Positions 8,792 through 17,155 of a stretch of DNA of 64,000 bases are shown here, piece by piece. The notes under the pieces were generated by a model, which was given only the letters and a program-made list of their open reading frames with translations, had not been told where the DNA came from and ran no database searches. This DNA comes from Cecembia calidifontis. Its GTDB lineage: Bacteria; Bacteroidota; Bacteroidia; Cytophagales; Cyclobacteriaceae. The stretch spans positions 3,332,501 through 3,396,500 of the forward strand of contig NZ_SGXG01000001.1 in NCBI RefSeq assembly GCF_004216715.1, read 5' to 3'. The position numbers and the translations under genes are program-made. How positions within the stretch are numbered: the stretch's first letter is position 1; each line of letters starts with the position of its first letter.

Positions 8792-9206
8792 GAAAACTAC
8801 AGCAGCATTCTTCGTATTGGTCTTTTTGACAGCTTTTACTGCATTTTCTCAAGGTGACAACCTAATTGCCAAAAACAGTTCCAACATGGAAATCAAACTG
8901 AGAGAAATGGAACTACCGGCCTTTGTTGGGGGGCAAGAAGCCATGGCTACTTTTATCAATTCAGAAATCAAATATCCTGCACTGGCATTCAAGCAAAGAT
9001 TGGAAGGAACGGTTTTGGTGAATTTTAGAATTTCCAAAGAGGGGAAAATCTTAAACCCTTATGTATCCCAAGGTGTACACCCCAATTTGGATGCCGAAGC
9101 GCTTCGTTTGGTGGAGAGCATGCCGGACTGGATTCCAGCCAGACAAAACGGAGAACCAAGGGAAGTGGCCTATCAGATTCCGGTTAGGTTTGCCCTAAGA
9201 AATTGA
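8790..9206 (+). CDS. Exported TonB C-terminal domain protein
   Basis: A 138-residue protein: a signal peptide (MKTTAAFFVLVFLTAFTAFS), then a single TonB C-terminal domain over about residues 45-137, with the typical FVGGQEAMATFINSEIKYP and VLVNFRISKEGKI...LDAEALRLVESMPDWIPA. There is no N-terminal TonB membrane anchor with a proline-rich spacer, so it is a stand-alone periplasmic TonB-C protein, common in Bacteroidota and often found with regulators rather than with energy-transducing ExbBD. Followed by a strong terminator at 9236-9265. Confidence 0.85.
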   Translation: MKTTAAFFVLVFLTAFTAFSQGDNLIAKNSSNMEIKLREMELPAFVGGQEAMATFINSEIKYPALAFKQRLEGTVLVNFRISKEGKILNPYVSQGVHPNLDAEALRLVESMPDWIPARQNGEPREVAYQIPVRFALRN

Positions 9207-9235
9207 AATTTTTTGCAAAAGCTTTTTTAACTACT

Positions 9236-9265
9236 AACTGCCTTTTGGGTCAAAAGGCAGTTTTT
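9236..9265 (+). terminator. Intrinsic terminator after the TonB-domain gene
   Basis: A perfect 12-bp stem AACTGCCTTTTG / CAAAAGGCAGTT with loop GGT, closing into a T run at 9261-9265. Strong rho-independent terminator on the plus strand. Confidence 0.9.
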
Positions 9266-9428
9266 CACATATTCAAGTAATAGGCTGTTAGCCAGAAAAA
9301 CAGGACATAGGTATAAGCTATTGGGTTTAAATTCCTATATTTAAGTAAACTTTAGGCGATTGATGCGCCCTGATGATGTATATGATAATTGTTCAAAAGC
9401 TTCGTTTAGAAACTTTTAATCCGGCACA

Positions 9429-11337
9429 ATGAAACGTATAATTCAAATTTTATTCCTTTTTGTAGGTATTTTCCTGTCACAAGCAGTGCTTTCCAAGCAA
9501 AGTACATGGGTGACAGACTCCTTGTCTTATTATGAAAAAGCCTTTTGGTCCCAGTTGGAAAAAAAGGATGTTGAAAAAGCCAAGACAACATTGTATCATA
9601 TACAGGAAACTGGAGGGCAGGATTTGGATCCAAAGGTTTTTGATTTTTTTAACCGGACCATTTTACAGACAATCACAAAATGCGACAGCATTAGATAATT
9701 TTTTAAAAACAGAGGAATTGTTGAGCAGTTATCTGGATTCTATGGAAATCCGGTGGGTGGGTTTTTATATGAATAAATACATGGTTTTGGATAAATTGAA
9801 CAGGCAGGACGAAGGACTGCAATTCTTGCTCAAAGCACTAAAAATCGCTGAGCACAATCAAAACTCCAATTTGTTGGCTAAAATCCACAACCGCCTATCT
9901 GAATTGTACTCCTACAAAGGGGAGTCTGAAAAGCAGTACAAGGCATTGTTGACATCTAAATTGTACATGAAAAACAGCCCGAATCTTTATGATCTGGCAA
10001 ATCTGGACTATTATTTAAGCGAATACCATTATACCTATGGGGATCTGGACTCTGCTGTTTTTTATGCCCGAAAAAGCCTTGAATTCTATGAACCCAATGG
10101 TTTAAAAGAGGATATAGGCATTGCTTATGGCATTTTGGGAAATGTGGAGTTCAAAAAAGAAAATTATCAAGCAGCGATTCAGCTATTTAAGAAAGCCCTG
10201 GATCAGTTTTCTGATAATGGCTCCCAAAGGTATGCGGGTTTCCTTTTCAATATTGGATATGCCAACAATAAACTCGGAAATACAAATGCAGCCCTGGAAT
10301 ACATGGAGAAATCATTGGCCATAAGAAAAGAAATCAAAGACCTGGTTGGGATTCGGGACTCCTATCAGGGTATGGCAGAAGCCTATCAGCGTAGAGGGGA
10401 TTATAAAAATGCCTTTGATTACTTGACCCTTCATCAGTCTTACAAAGATTCTGTATTCAATGAAACCAAAAACAAACAATTGTCCGAATTGGAAACCCAA
10501 TATGAAACAGCCAAAAAAGATCAGGCAATAGCAGTTTTGGAACAGGAAAAAGAAATCCAAAGCCTTCTTGCCCAAAAACAACAGGCGCAGATTTATGCCA
10601 GTTTAACCGGGCTTGTTATTTTCCTTGTTATGGCAGGACTGTTTTTCAGGCAGGCAAGTATCCGAAAGAAACATAATGTTGAACTGGAGGACAAAAACAG
10701 GGAAATAGCCAAACAGAATGCGGAGCGTGAACTGCTGCTGAAGGAAATCCATCACCGTGTGAAAAATAACCTGCAGATCATTTCCAGCCTTTTGAGCATG
10801 CAGACCAGAAGCCTCAAAGATGACAAGATGAAAGATGCCATGAAGGAAAGTCAGAGCAGGGTGAAAACCATGGCCTTGATCCACGAAAAACTATACCAGT
10901 ATGAAAATCTCTCCAGAATCAACATGCAGGAATACATGCAGCAGTTAAGTGACTTTTTAACTCAAACTTACAGGTCTGACAAGCAGATTCAGGTAAATAT
11001 TGCCGCAGAGGACATCAGCCTGGATATGGACATGGCCATTCCATTGGGGTTGATTACCAATGAACTACTTTCCAATTCACTGAAATATGCCTTTGAAGAC
11101 AGGGATTTTGGCGAAATCAATATTGTGTTCTCACAGAAGGAGCCGGGAGCTTATAAGCTTTTGATCAAGGATACAGGTAAGGGGCTGGACGAAAACCTGG
11201 ATATTGACAACACCAAATCTTTGGGTTTGAAACTTGTCCGAACTTTGACCCGTCAGATCAATGGACAGCTCAGGATCGTACCGCATCCCGGGGCGAGTTT
11301 TGAAATAGACTTCAGGGAGCAGGATTTGGCTGCTTGA
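9429..11337 (+). CDS. TPR-containing sensor histidine kinase (HisKA_2), split by a frameshift near 9.65 kb
   Basis: The N-terminus (signal peptide MKRIIQILFLFVGIFLSQ, first ATG 9429) lies in one frame that stops at 9698. The rest continues in the +1 frame to 11337, with clear coding from about 9670 (NATALDNFLKTEELLSSYL). A one-base slip near the T run at 9643-9649 or just after would restore one protein of about 635 residues. Tetratricopeptide repeats cover the middle (DSAVFYARKSLEFYEPNG, AAIQLFKKALDQF), a coiled coil and one membrane segment (LTGLVIFLVMAGLFF) follow, then HisKA_2 with LLKEIHHRVKNNLQIISSLL and an HATPase domain (NELLSNSLKYAF, DTGKGL). It probably pairs with the LytTR regulator at 7882. 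Whether the frameshift is real or a sequencing error is open. Confidence 0.8.
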
Positions 11338-11364
11338 TAGCGATAGGAGGGTGTCAAAGGCGAA

Positions 11365-11402
11365 GTTAGGAAGTCGGATGTCGGAGATTATTAACCCTTA
11401 AA
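11365..11402. repeat. Degenerate intergenic repeat, class B
   Basis: The text ggaagtcggatgtcggaga at 11369-11387 resembles the phrases at 23231-23260 and 55695-55735. It lies directly downstream of the kinase gene and has no coding potential. Confidence 0.35.
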
Positions 11403-11518
11403 AAGTGGAAATTTCGGAGTGGAATTTCCAAAGTTGAATCTCAGTGAATGGAAACCATGAAAAAATAGTACCCCTTGAATAAATTGAAAAAGGGAAAATA
11501 AATACGAAGTGGTAAAAC

Positions 11519-11564
11519 CTTAAAGAAACCCAGGATAAAACCCAAGGTTTCTTAAAGTTTTTTT
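11519..11564. terminator. Terminator between convergent kinase and dehydrogenase genes
   Basis: A nearly perfect stem, CTTAAAGAAACC against GGTTTCTTAAAG, with a T run on the plus strand (11558-11564) and an A-rich other side. It can end both the plus-strand kinase transcript and the minus-strand fucosidase/dehydrogenase transcript. Confidence 0.7.
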
Positions 11565-12588
11565 ACAGATCAACCATAGCTTTGATCACGGATTCCTTTC
11601 CGAAAAAGAGTTTTTCAAACTGATCCGGTAAATCGTCAAATGAAACACGGTGGGTAATCCAAAAGTCAGTATTGATTTTTTCGTTTTCAATAAGATGGAT
11701 GATTTCTTTAAAATCTTTTCCTAGGGCATTTCTACTGGCCATCAAGGTGATCTCTTTCTTGTGAAAAAGTGGATCATGAAAGCAGAAATCTCCCTGGAAA
11801 AGTCCGATGAATACTATTTTACTCCCATGAGCGGCCAATTCCAAGGTTTTTTTCATAGAGTCCGGATTGCCTGTAGCATCCAATATTACAGTAGGAAGGT
11901 CTCCCTCAAAGACTTTTTTTAACGCATCAACTATTGGGAAATCCGGGTCTTTGATCTGAATGGTATCTTTGATGGGGAGATTTGATTTACAAACGGCAAG
12001 CCTTTCGGCATTCATGTCCATCACCACTATTTCCTTACTTGATAAGACAGCAAACTGTGCTGTAGCCATCCCAATAGGCCCTGCACCAATAACCAATATT
12101 TTATCTTCTGGATCCGGTGAGGCTCTTTGGATGGCATGGTAACCAATGGCGAGTGGTTCAATCAATGCCAATTGTTCATAGCTTAACTTTGAAGAAGGAT
12201 GGAGATATCTGGCATCAATTTTAAAATATTCCCTCATTCCTCCATCCTCGTGGACCCCAAAAACGGAAATCTTTTCCCCGCAATTGGTTTTGCCGCTTCT
12301 TACAGCCTGGTCGATGCTTCTGTTGAAATAAGGTTCTACGGAGCATCTATCCCCCGGCTTTAAGTGAGTAACCGTTTCTCCAAGTGCAATCACCTCGACC
12401 CCCAGTTCATGTCCCAAGATCCTCGGATAGGAGAAAAAGGGTTGTCTGCCCTTAAAAGCATGAATGTCAGTCCCACAGATCCCTATTCTATGGACTTTAA
12501 CCAGAGCTTCATGACCTTCAAGTTCCTCCGGTATATCCTGTATTTGGGCTTTTAGATTTCCGGCCTCTTGCAATATAATAGCTTTCAT
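11563..12588 (-). CDS. Medium-chain zinc-type alcohol dehydrogenase, LgoD-like (L-galactonate/L-gulonate 5-dehydrogenase type)
   Basis: A 341-residue MDR-family NAD(P)-dependent dehydrogenase. The catalytic zinc ligands are seen in GICGTDIHAF (Cys) and RILGHELG (His-Glu), and the Rossmann loop is VIGAGPIGMA. Long stretches match what I recall of E. coli LgoD (YjjN): QPFFSYPRILGHE, TNCGEKISVFGVHEDGG, FVGLF then HKKEITLMASRNA. The four cysteines that bind structural zinc in LgoD are all replaced, in PYFNRSIDQAVRSGKTNCGE. It lies 45 bp downstream of the GH95 fucosidase on the same strand, so it probably oxidises fucose or a derived L-sugar acid; the substrate is inferred from context only. Confidence 0.85.
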   Translation of the reverse strand: MKAIILQEAGNLKAQIQDIPEELEGHEALVKVHRIGICGTDIHAFKGRQPFFSYPRILGHELGVEVIALGETVTHLKPGDRCSVEPYFNRSIDQAVRSGKTNCGEKISVFGVHEDGGMREYFKIDARYLHPSSKLSYEQLALIEPLAIGYHAIQRASPDPEDKILVIGAGPIGMATAQFAVLSSKEIVVMDMNAERLAVCKSNLPIKDTIQIKDPDFPIVDALKKVFEGDLPTVILDATGNPDSMKKTLELAAHGSKIVFIGLFQGDFCFHDPLFHKKEITLMASRNALGKDFKEIIHLIENEKINTDFWITHRVSFDDLPDQFEKLFFGKESVIKAMVDL

Positions 12589-12633
12589 TTTTTGCTTTTT
12601 ATAAGGTTTGGTGTGAATTCAATCAAAAAAATA

Positions 12634-15102
12634 CTACTCTCGGGAATGTAGGACAATAACTTGGTTATTTTCTGTGGGAATATCATACACCACCGTTTCC
12701 TTTTGTTCCAGTAATTGTACATTTGCGAGGGCTGAAATTACCGCAGGCGGAGTGGTCTCTACAAAATAAAAGGGATTAGGATTCGATCCTTTTGCCTGAC
12801 CTGGTGAATTTCCATTTTCCAAAACCAGTGCTTCAGCAGTTCTTATTCTAAGATTTCCTCCCAAGCCTGATCTGATAATGAGTTTTTCAACTTTTCCGTT
12901 TTTCCAGCTCAATTCTACAATCTCAAAACCACCCCTTGCTTTCAGACCGGTCACTTTGCCATGGGGCCAGACATCTGGTAATGCAGGTAAAATATGAATT
13001 TCACCGTTTGCACTTTGAAGCAACATTTCAGCAATTCCTGAAGTACAACCAAAATTACCATCAATCTGAAAAGGGGGATGGGCGTCAAAAAGGTTGTTAT
13101 AGGATCCTCCTGCCTCAAAATCCCCTGTAACAGGGCTCAATTGATTTTCAATGAGTTTATAGGCATGATTCCCATCCAGCAATCTTGCCCACCAATTGAC
13201 TTTCCAGCCCATGCTCCAACCGGTAGAAATATCCCCTCTGTGAATCAGGGTAGTTTTGGAAGCACTGGCCAATTCAGGTGTAAAGTAAGGTGAAATTTGA
13301 TTGGAAGGATATAGTCCATAAAGATGGGAGATATGCCGGTGTTTGTCTTCAGGGTCATCGATATCTTTCAGCCATTCCTGAAGTTGACCATGCTTTCCTA
13401 TGTGCATAGGAGGAAGTTTTTCCCTAAGCTGCATCAATAAGTCCAAAAAGCCCTTGTCCTCTCCAATCAATTCACCTGCCCTTAAAGCGGTACTGAAAAC
13501 GTCAAAGACAAGTTGGTTGTCCATGGTAGTGCCGGCATCAAGGGAGGTGCCTTCATGTGCCTGAGGGGCGTTTTCCGGGGAGGTTCCAGGATTGACCACC
13601 AACCAATCATGATCTGGATGGGGAACCAAAAAGTCTATGTAGAACTCCGCAGCACCTTTTAGAACAGGGTATATACGGCGAAGGAAATCCATATCTCCCG
13701 TGTACAGGTAGTGTTCCCACAAGTGCTGACTAACCCAGGCTCCGCCTCCATTCCAGATGCCCCAGAAAATATCATCCACAGGGCCAGTAATCCTCCAGAT
13801 ATCGGTGTTGTGATGTGCCATCCAACCTCGGGCTCCATACATGTCTTTTGCGGTCTGTTTTCCTGTAACAGCCAACTCTTCTACCATTTTCAAGAAAGGC
13901 TCGTGTAGCTCGGACAGGTTGGTTTTTTCAGCCGGCCAATAATTCATTTGGGCGTTGATATTGATGGTATACTTGCTGTCCCATGGTGGATAGAGTCTAT
14001 GGTTCCAAATGCCCTGGAGGTTTGCCGGCTGTCCACCCGGCTGGGAGGAAGATATCAACAGGTACCTCCCAAACTGAAAATACAGACTTACCAGGTGCGG
14101 ATCAGGTTTGGATTTAAAGTTTTTCAGTCTTTCGTCAGTGGGGAGCTGGATGGCCTCCGTTTTCCCCAAATCCAGACTGACCCTATCGAAATAGGATTTA
14201 TATTTTTTGATATGCGCTTGCTTTAATGCTTCATAAGGCTTTTGGATTGCTTTAGCAAGGTATTCCTCAGCGCGCTGGATTTCATTTCCGGAAATATCCT
14301 TGTAGCTGTTGAAATTGGTTGCCATGGATATAAAAATCAGAACTTCATCGGCGTTTTGGACTTCCAGGTTCTCCCCGATAGTTTTCATTTGCCCACCCAT
14401 ATTTTTAAAATAAGCGATTCCCCTGAACCTCACCAAGCCTTCCACACCTTCATGGCTGGAAGTGGTTCCGGAAACCGACAAACGGGAATCTTTTTCACTG
14501 GCAAATAGGGCAGAAGTATGAGGACTGGTAAACCTTGCCTGAAAATTCAGTTTTCCGGCTTGGTCTGCATACAAACGAATGACAATCACCTGATCGGGAA
14601 TGGAAGCGAAAATCTCTCTCGTGAAGGTGACACCATCTACGGAATATTGGGTCCTGGTGATGGCATTCTCTATATCCAATTCCCGGTAAAAATCTTGGTA
14701 AGTCTTATGTCCAGGGAATTTCAGCAGAAGATTGCCAACAGGTTGGTACATTTGACCATTCGATTTTTTGGTCTGTATTTTTTCCCTGGCCAATTGTTCC
14801 GCTTTTTTGTATTCCCCTGATAAAATCAAAGCCCTAATTTCAGGCAGTGCTGCCAGAGCATCAGGGTTGTCATTCCTGTTGGGGCTCCCGGACCAGACGG
14901 TTTCTTCATTGAGTTGGATGATTTCCTCTTCCACATTTCCATAAACCATTGCGCCCAAGCGGCCATTACCAATGGGAAGGGCATTTTCCCAAGTATTGCC
15001 GGAGGGCTGCTTGTACCAGAGTTTGAGCGGTTCACTATTTTGAGAAACGCTATGGAAAATAATAGAAAATACCAGAAAAGGGATCAGGGAAATTTTGGGC
15101 AT
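12634..15102 (-). CDS. Glycoside hydrolase family 95, probable exported alpha-L-fucosidase
   Basis: An 822-residue protein with a signal peptide (MPKISLIPFLVFSIIFHSVSQ). The GH95 N-terminal domain starts with LWYKQPSGNTWENALPIGNG and QLNEETVWSGSPNR. The catalytic (alpha/alpha)6 barrel holds NINAQMNYWPAEKTNL, whose asparagines activate water, PGTSPENAP with the acid Glu, and IDGNFG with a conserved Asp. The family hydrolyses alpha-1,2-fucosyl (or alpha-L-galactosyl) linkages with inversion. It is the first gene of a two-gene unit with the LgoD-like dehydrogenase, which suggests that the released sugar is oxidised rather than phosphorylated. Confidence 0.93.
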   Translation of the reverse strand: MPKISLIPFLVFSIIFHSVSQNSEPLKLWYKQPSGNTWENALPIGNGRLGAMVYGNVEEEIIQLNEETVWSGSPNRNDNPDALAALPEIRALILSGEYKKAEQLAREKIQTKKSNGQMYQPVGNLLLKFPGHKTYQDFYRELDIENAITRTQYSVDGVTFTREIFASIPDQVIVIRLYADQAGKLNFQARFTSPHTSALFASEKDSRLSVSGTTSSHEGVEGLVRFRGIAYFKNMGGQMKTIGENLEVQNADEVLIFISMATNFNSYKDISGNEIQRAEEYLAKAIQKPYEALKQAHIKKYKSYFDRVSLDLGKTEAIQLPTDERLKNFKSKPDPHLVSLYFQFGRYLLISSSQPGGQPANLQGIWNHRLYPPWDSKYTININAQMNYWPAEKTNLSELHEPFLKMVEELAVTGKQTAKDMYGARGWMAHHNTDIWRITGPVDDIFWGIWNGGGAWVSQHLWEHYLYTGDMDFLRRIYPVLKGAAEFYIDFLVPHPDHDWLVVNPGTSPENAPQAHEGTSLDAGTTMDNQLVFDVFSTALRAGELIGEDKGFLDLLMQLREKLPPMHIGKHGQLQEWLKDIDDPEDKHRHISHLYGLYPSNQISPYFTPELASASKTTLIHRGDISTGWSMGWKVNWWARLLDGNHAYKLIENQLSPVTGDFEAGGSYNNLFDAHPPFQIDGNFGCTSGIAEMLLQSANGEIHILPALPDVWPHGKVTGLKARGGFEIVELSWKNGKVEKLIIRSGLGGNLRIRTAEALVLENGNSPGQAKGSNPNPFYFVETTPPAVISALANVQLLEQKETVVYDIPTENNQVIVLHSRE

Positions 15103-15743
15103 AGGTCAATAGGTTTGTGTAAAAATACATGCTTGATGCGAAAGCTTCAAAAAAATAGGAGTTCTTGAAGAAAAAACTTAGATAACAGGTTCTAAGCTTA
15201 ATGGCCTGAAAAGTCAGGTTTGTTTAAATCTTAAGGTTTAAGGGTTAGAAGGTCTTGAAACATGGACAGGGAAAGAATGGGAGGTTTGTCCCCATTGGGG
15301 TCGAAAAGAAAATCGCTGGATTTTATGCCAAAATCCTTTCCAATTTTCTTTGTGCCTTTGTGGTTAAAAAAATTAAGCTTTCACTATCCAATCCTATAAA
15401 TTCAATCCTCTTTCAATATTCTTACTCAACTCGGCAACAAACCTGGCCATAGGGGCTCCGTCCATCACATCATGATCCAATAAGATAGACATTTTTAGTA
15501 TTTCACGGATCAATTACTGGCCATTCTGGAATCGGGGAATTTTTGGATCCTGAAATTTGACATGAATGAATGGAGATAGCCCAATCCAAAATACAAAAAA
15601 AAAGATAGGCCTAGGCTTTACTAACTTTTGACTTTCGGAATTTGATACTAAGGATCAAGTAATGACCCTCCATTGGGAAAAAGCAAAACAAATAAGACCA
15701 AGTTTAAAAGATGTTGCAAAAAGATTCAGAAAAGAAAATTTTT
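15103..15743. other. Long intergenic region with a decayed gene end
   Basis: About 640 bp. Apart from the acyltransferase relic at 15394-15513 no gene is seen. The stretch at 15285-15370 includes gtgcctttgtggttaaaaa, a phrase of the kind dispersed in Bacteroidota intergenic DNA. It should also carry the promoter of the GH95 gene. Confidence 0.4.
15394..15513 (-). pseudogene. C-terminal remnant of a 2-oxoacid dehydrogenase-type acyltransferase
   Basis: On the minus strand an open stretch of 39 codons, bounded upstream by an in-frame TAA (15514-15516) and ending at TAG 15394-15396, contains KMSILLDHDVMDGAPMARFV. The DHDVMDG-like motif is the catalytic histidine segment (DHRxxDG) of CoA-dependent acyltransferases related to E2 and CAT. 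No intact upstream catalytic domain is present, so this is the end of a lost gene. Confidence 0.6.
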
Positions 15744-16337
15744 CTATTCATTCAACCAGTTGAACCATATTCTTTGGTCGATGACAGGAATGTTGTTTTG
15801 CTCACATACATTCATGGTATGACCGGTTCTCTCTGTTTTTGGGTTTTCTAGGTCATCATAAAAAATCCCAAAAGTTGCAGGCTTTATTTCTTCCGTTCCG
15901 ATGGCTTTAATGGTATCCCGTATGATATAGGCCGCCTTGATGGTGTACCGGTTTTTCTCTCCTGATGCAAATTTATCAATCAGCTTTTCTGTTTTTTTAT
16001 TGCTTTTTGAATGGAATATCACTTCAGGCTTTGAAGCCAGGTTGATATCATCCAGGGATAAGGTTTCATAGGCCTTATTGGTCTTGGCCCTAAGCCCAGC
16101 ATAGGGGGTAATGACCTGTAACCTTTTGGGGTCAACAGCAGTTACCCCTTCAGAAAACCATTGGTCGGCCCCTTCTGCATTTCCGCTTCTAAAAATCATT
16201 TTTATAGAGCTGGAAGCTAATAATTTACCCAAAGCAGTCAGCTTTTCCTTGTCTGCTTCCTGGACATCACGCTTGCCTTCCAGTAGGACTATGGAATCTT
16301 CAAAATCAAAGCGGTCAATAAATTCTTTGAATGTCAT
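15744..16337 (-). CDS. SLOG/DUF2493-like Rossmann-fold protein
   Basis: A 197-residue soluble protein without signal peptide or membrane segment. The N-terminal strand SIVLLEGKRDV followed by FRSGNAEGADQWF resembles the nucleotide-binding arrangement of SLOG-superfamily proteins (LOG, DprA, YspA/DUF2493), where G(S/K)R and SGxAxGAD bind a nucleotide or NAD-derived ligand. The middle and C-terminal parts (KAAYIIRDTI, ERTGHTMNVCEQNNIPV) also fit recognition of a buried ligand pocket. It stands alone between two decayed gene fragments. SLOG proteins take part in nucleotide metabolism and some defence systems; no such partner is seen here, so the role is unknown. Confidence 0.6.
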   Translation of the reverse strand: MTFKEFIDRFDFEDSIVLLEGKRDVQEADKEKLTALGKLLASSSIKMIFRSGNAEGADQWFSEGVTAVDPKRLQVITPYAGLRAKTNKAYETLSLDDINLASKPEVIFHSKSNKKTEKLIDKFASGEKNRYTIKAAYIIRDTIKAIGTEEIKPATFGIFYDDLENPKTERTGHTMNVCEQNNIPVIDQRIWFNWLNE

Positions 16338-16607
16338 TTCTTTTTATTTTGCTGGAATGAATTGAATCGAAACGCAATACCTGATATTTTTCAAATTTAG
16401 TAGAATTTCTACCGTATAATTTTTCACTTGAACCCTCCTGACAAAAAAACTTGTTGTTGGCTGGTGTTTTTTTGTATGACAGTTTCAGGTGCTCATTTAG
16501 GTTTCCATGAATCAGGAATATTTTTTTGTCTTACCGGATTTCATTTTTGGTTGTCTGTCTTTTTACAAGAAGCAATAACTTACTTATCTGTCTGCTTTTT
16601 CCAGATA

Positions 16608-16835
16608 TTATTTGCCTGAATTAATAAATAAATATGTCTGGTTTATCCATCCTATTAATTCAGATCTTCCAAAGGGCTCTTTATCTGCTGTAAAGGCATA
16701 TGGCTGATAGGACGGGTTATATTTTTCAGGTTCTTTCAAAAGAGTAACCGGTAAGGTAACTATAAGGCTTTTTTTCCTTTCGCTGGCTTCACCACCTTTT
16801 TATACCCCCCCTAACAAATCCAATCTATGCTCCAT
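16608..16835 (-). pseudogene. Coding relic of unknown family
   Basis: A minus-strand frame from an ATG at 16833-16835 to TAA at 16608-16610, interrupted by a TAA at 16800-16802 directly after a run of seven G (complement of 16805-16811). The 63 codons after the stop look strongly coding, for example SLIVTLPVTLLKEPEKYNP and FTADKEPFGRSELIGWINQ. No family is recognised. The in-frame stop suggests a decayed gene; a slip in the G run could also alter the frame. Confidence 0.35.
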
Positions 16836-16976
16836 CTATTCCTTAACTAAGCCTATTTATTCCAAAACTAACAAATGTCAAATTATCAAAAAATACCTTA
16901 AGCAGAGTAATTTTTTCCAAAATGAATTCTAAAAAGCTGCTGAGATAGAATTAAGTCGCTTCCCGGAAGGAATAAA

Positions 16977-17007
16977 AAAAGCCCGAAGCGGAGGGCTAAG
17001 GGCTTTT
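16977..17007 (-). terminator. Terminator after the Gfo/Idh/MocA gene
   Basis: Stem AAAAGCCC / GGGCTTTT with a T run on the minus strand (complement of 16974-16980), about 150 bp past the end of the 17156-18613 gene. Confidence 0.6.
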
Positions 17008-17070
17008 GAATGGTTTATGGTTTTAAATGGCTAACTTTATTTAAATAGATTATTCTACATAAGAGCTATT

Positions 17071-17105
17071 TTAAGAGCCAAGGCAAAAGGAAAAAGATAG
17101 AACAT
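17071..17105. repeat. Degenerate intergenic repeat, class C, copy 1
   Basis: The text taagagccaaggcaaaagg then aaaaagatagaac is matched at 21598-21635 and 23302-23335. Non-coding. Confidence 0.45.
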
Positions 17106-17155
17106 TTCCTATGAAAGATTCCAATAACCTTAGTTTAAAAGAAATCATTGAATGA

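Larger units (their letters stand above)
16338..17155. other. Long intergenic region with a relic, a terminator and a repeat
   Basis: About 820 bp. It contains the minus-strand coding relic at 16608-16835, the terminator of the Gfo/Idh gene at 16977-17007 and a dispersed repeat at 17071-17105. The AT-rich part at 16338-16600 shows no gene that I can support. Confidence 0.5.

Noticed and set aside
13948..14226. Long plus-strand frames opposite the GH95 gene
   Set aside because: Shadow frames of a well-supported GH95 coding sequence.
16428..16619. 63-codon plus-strand frame rich in Cys and Phe
   Set aside because: Low-complexity hydrophobic shadow in AT-rich DNA, overlapping a better coding relic on the other strand at its end.
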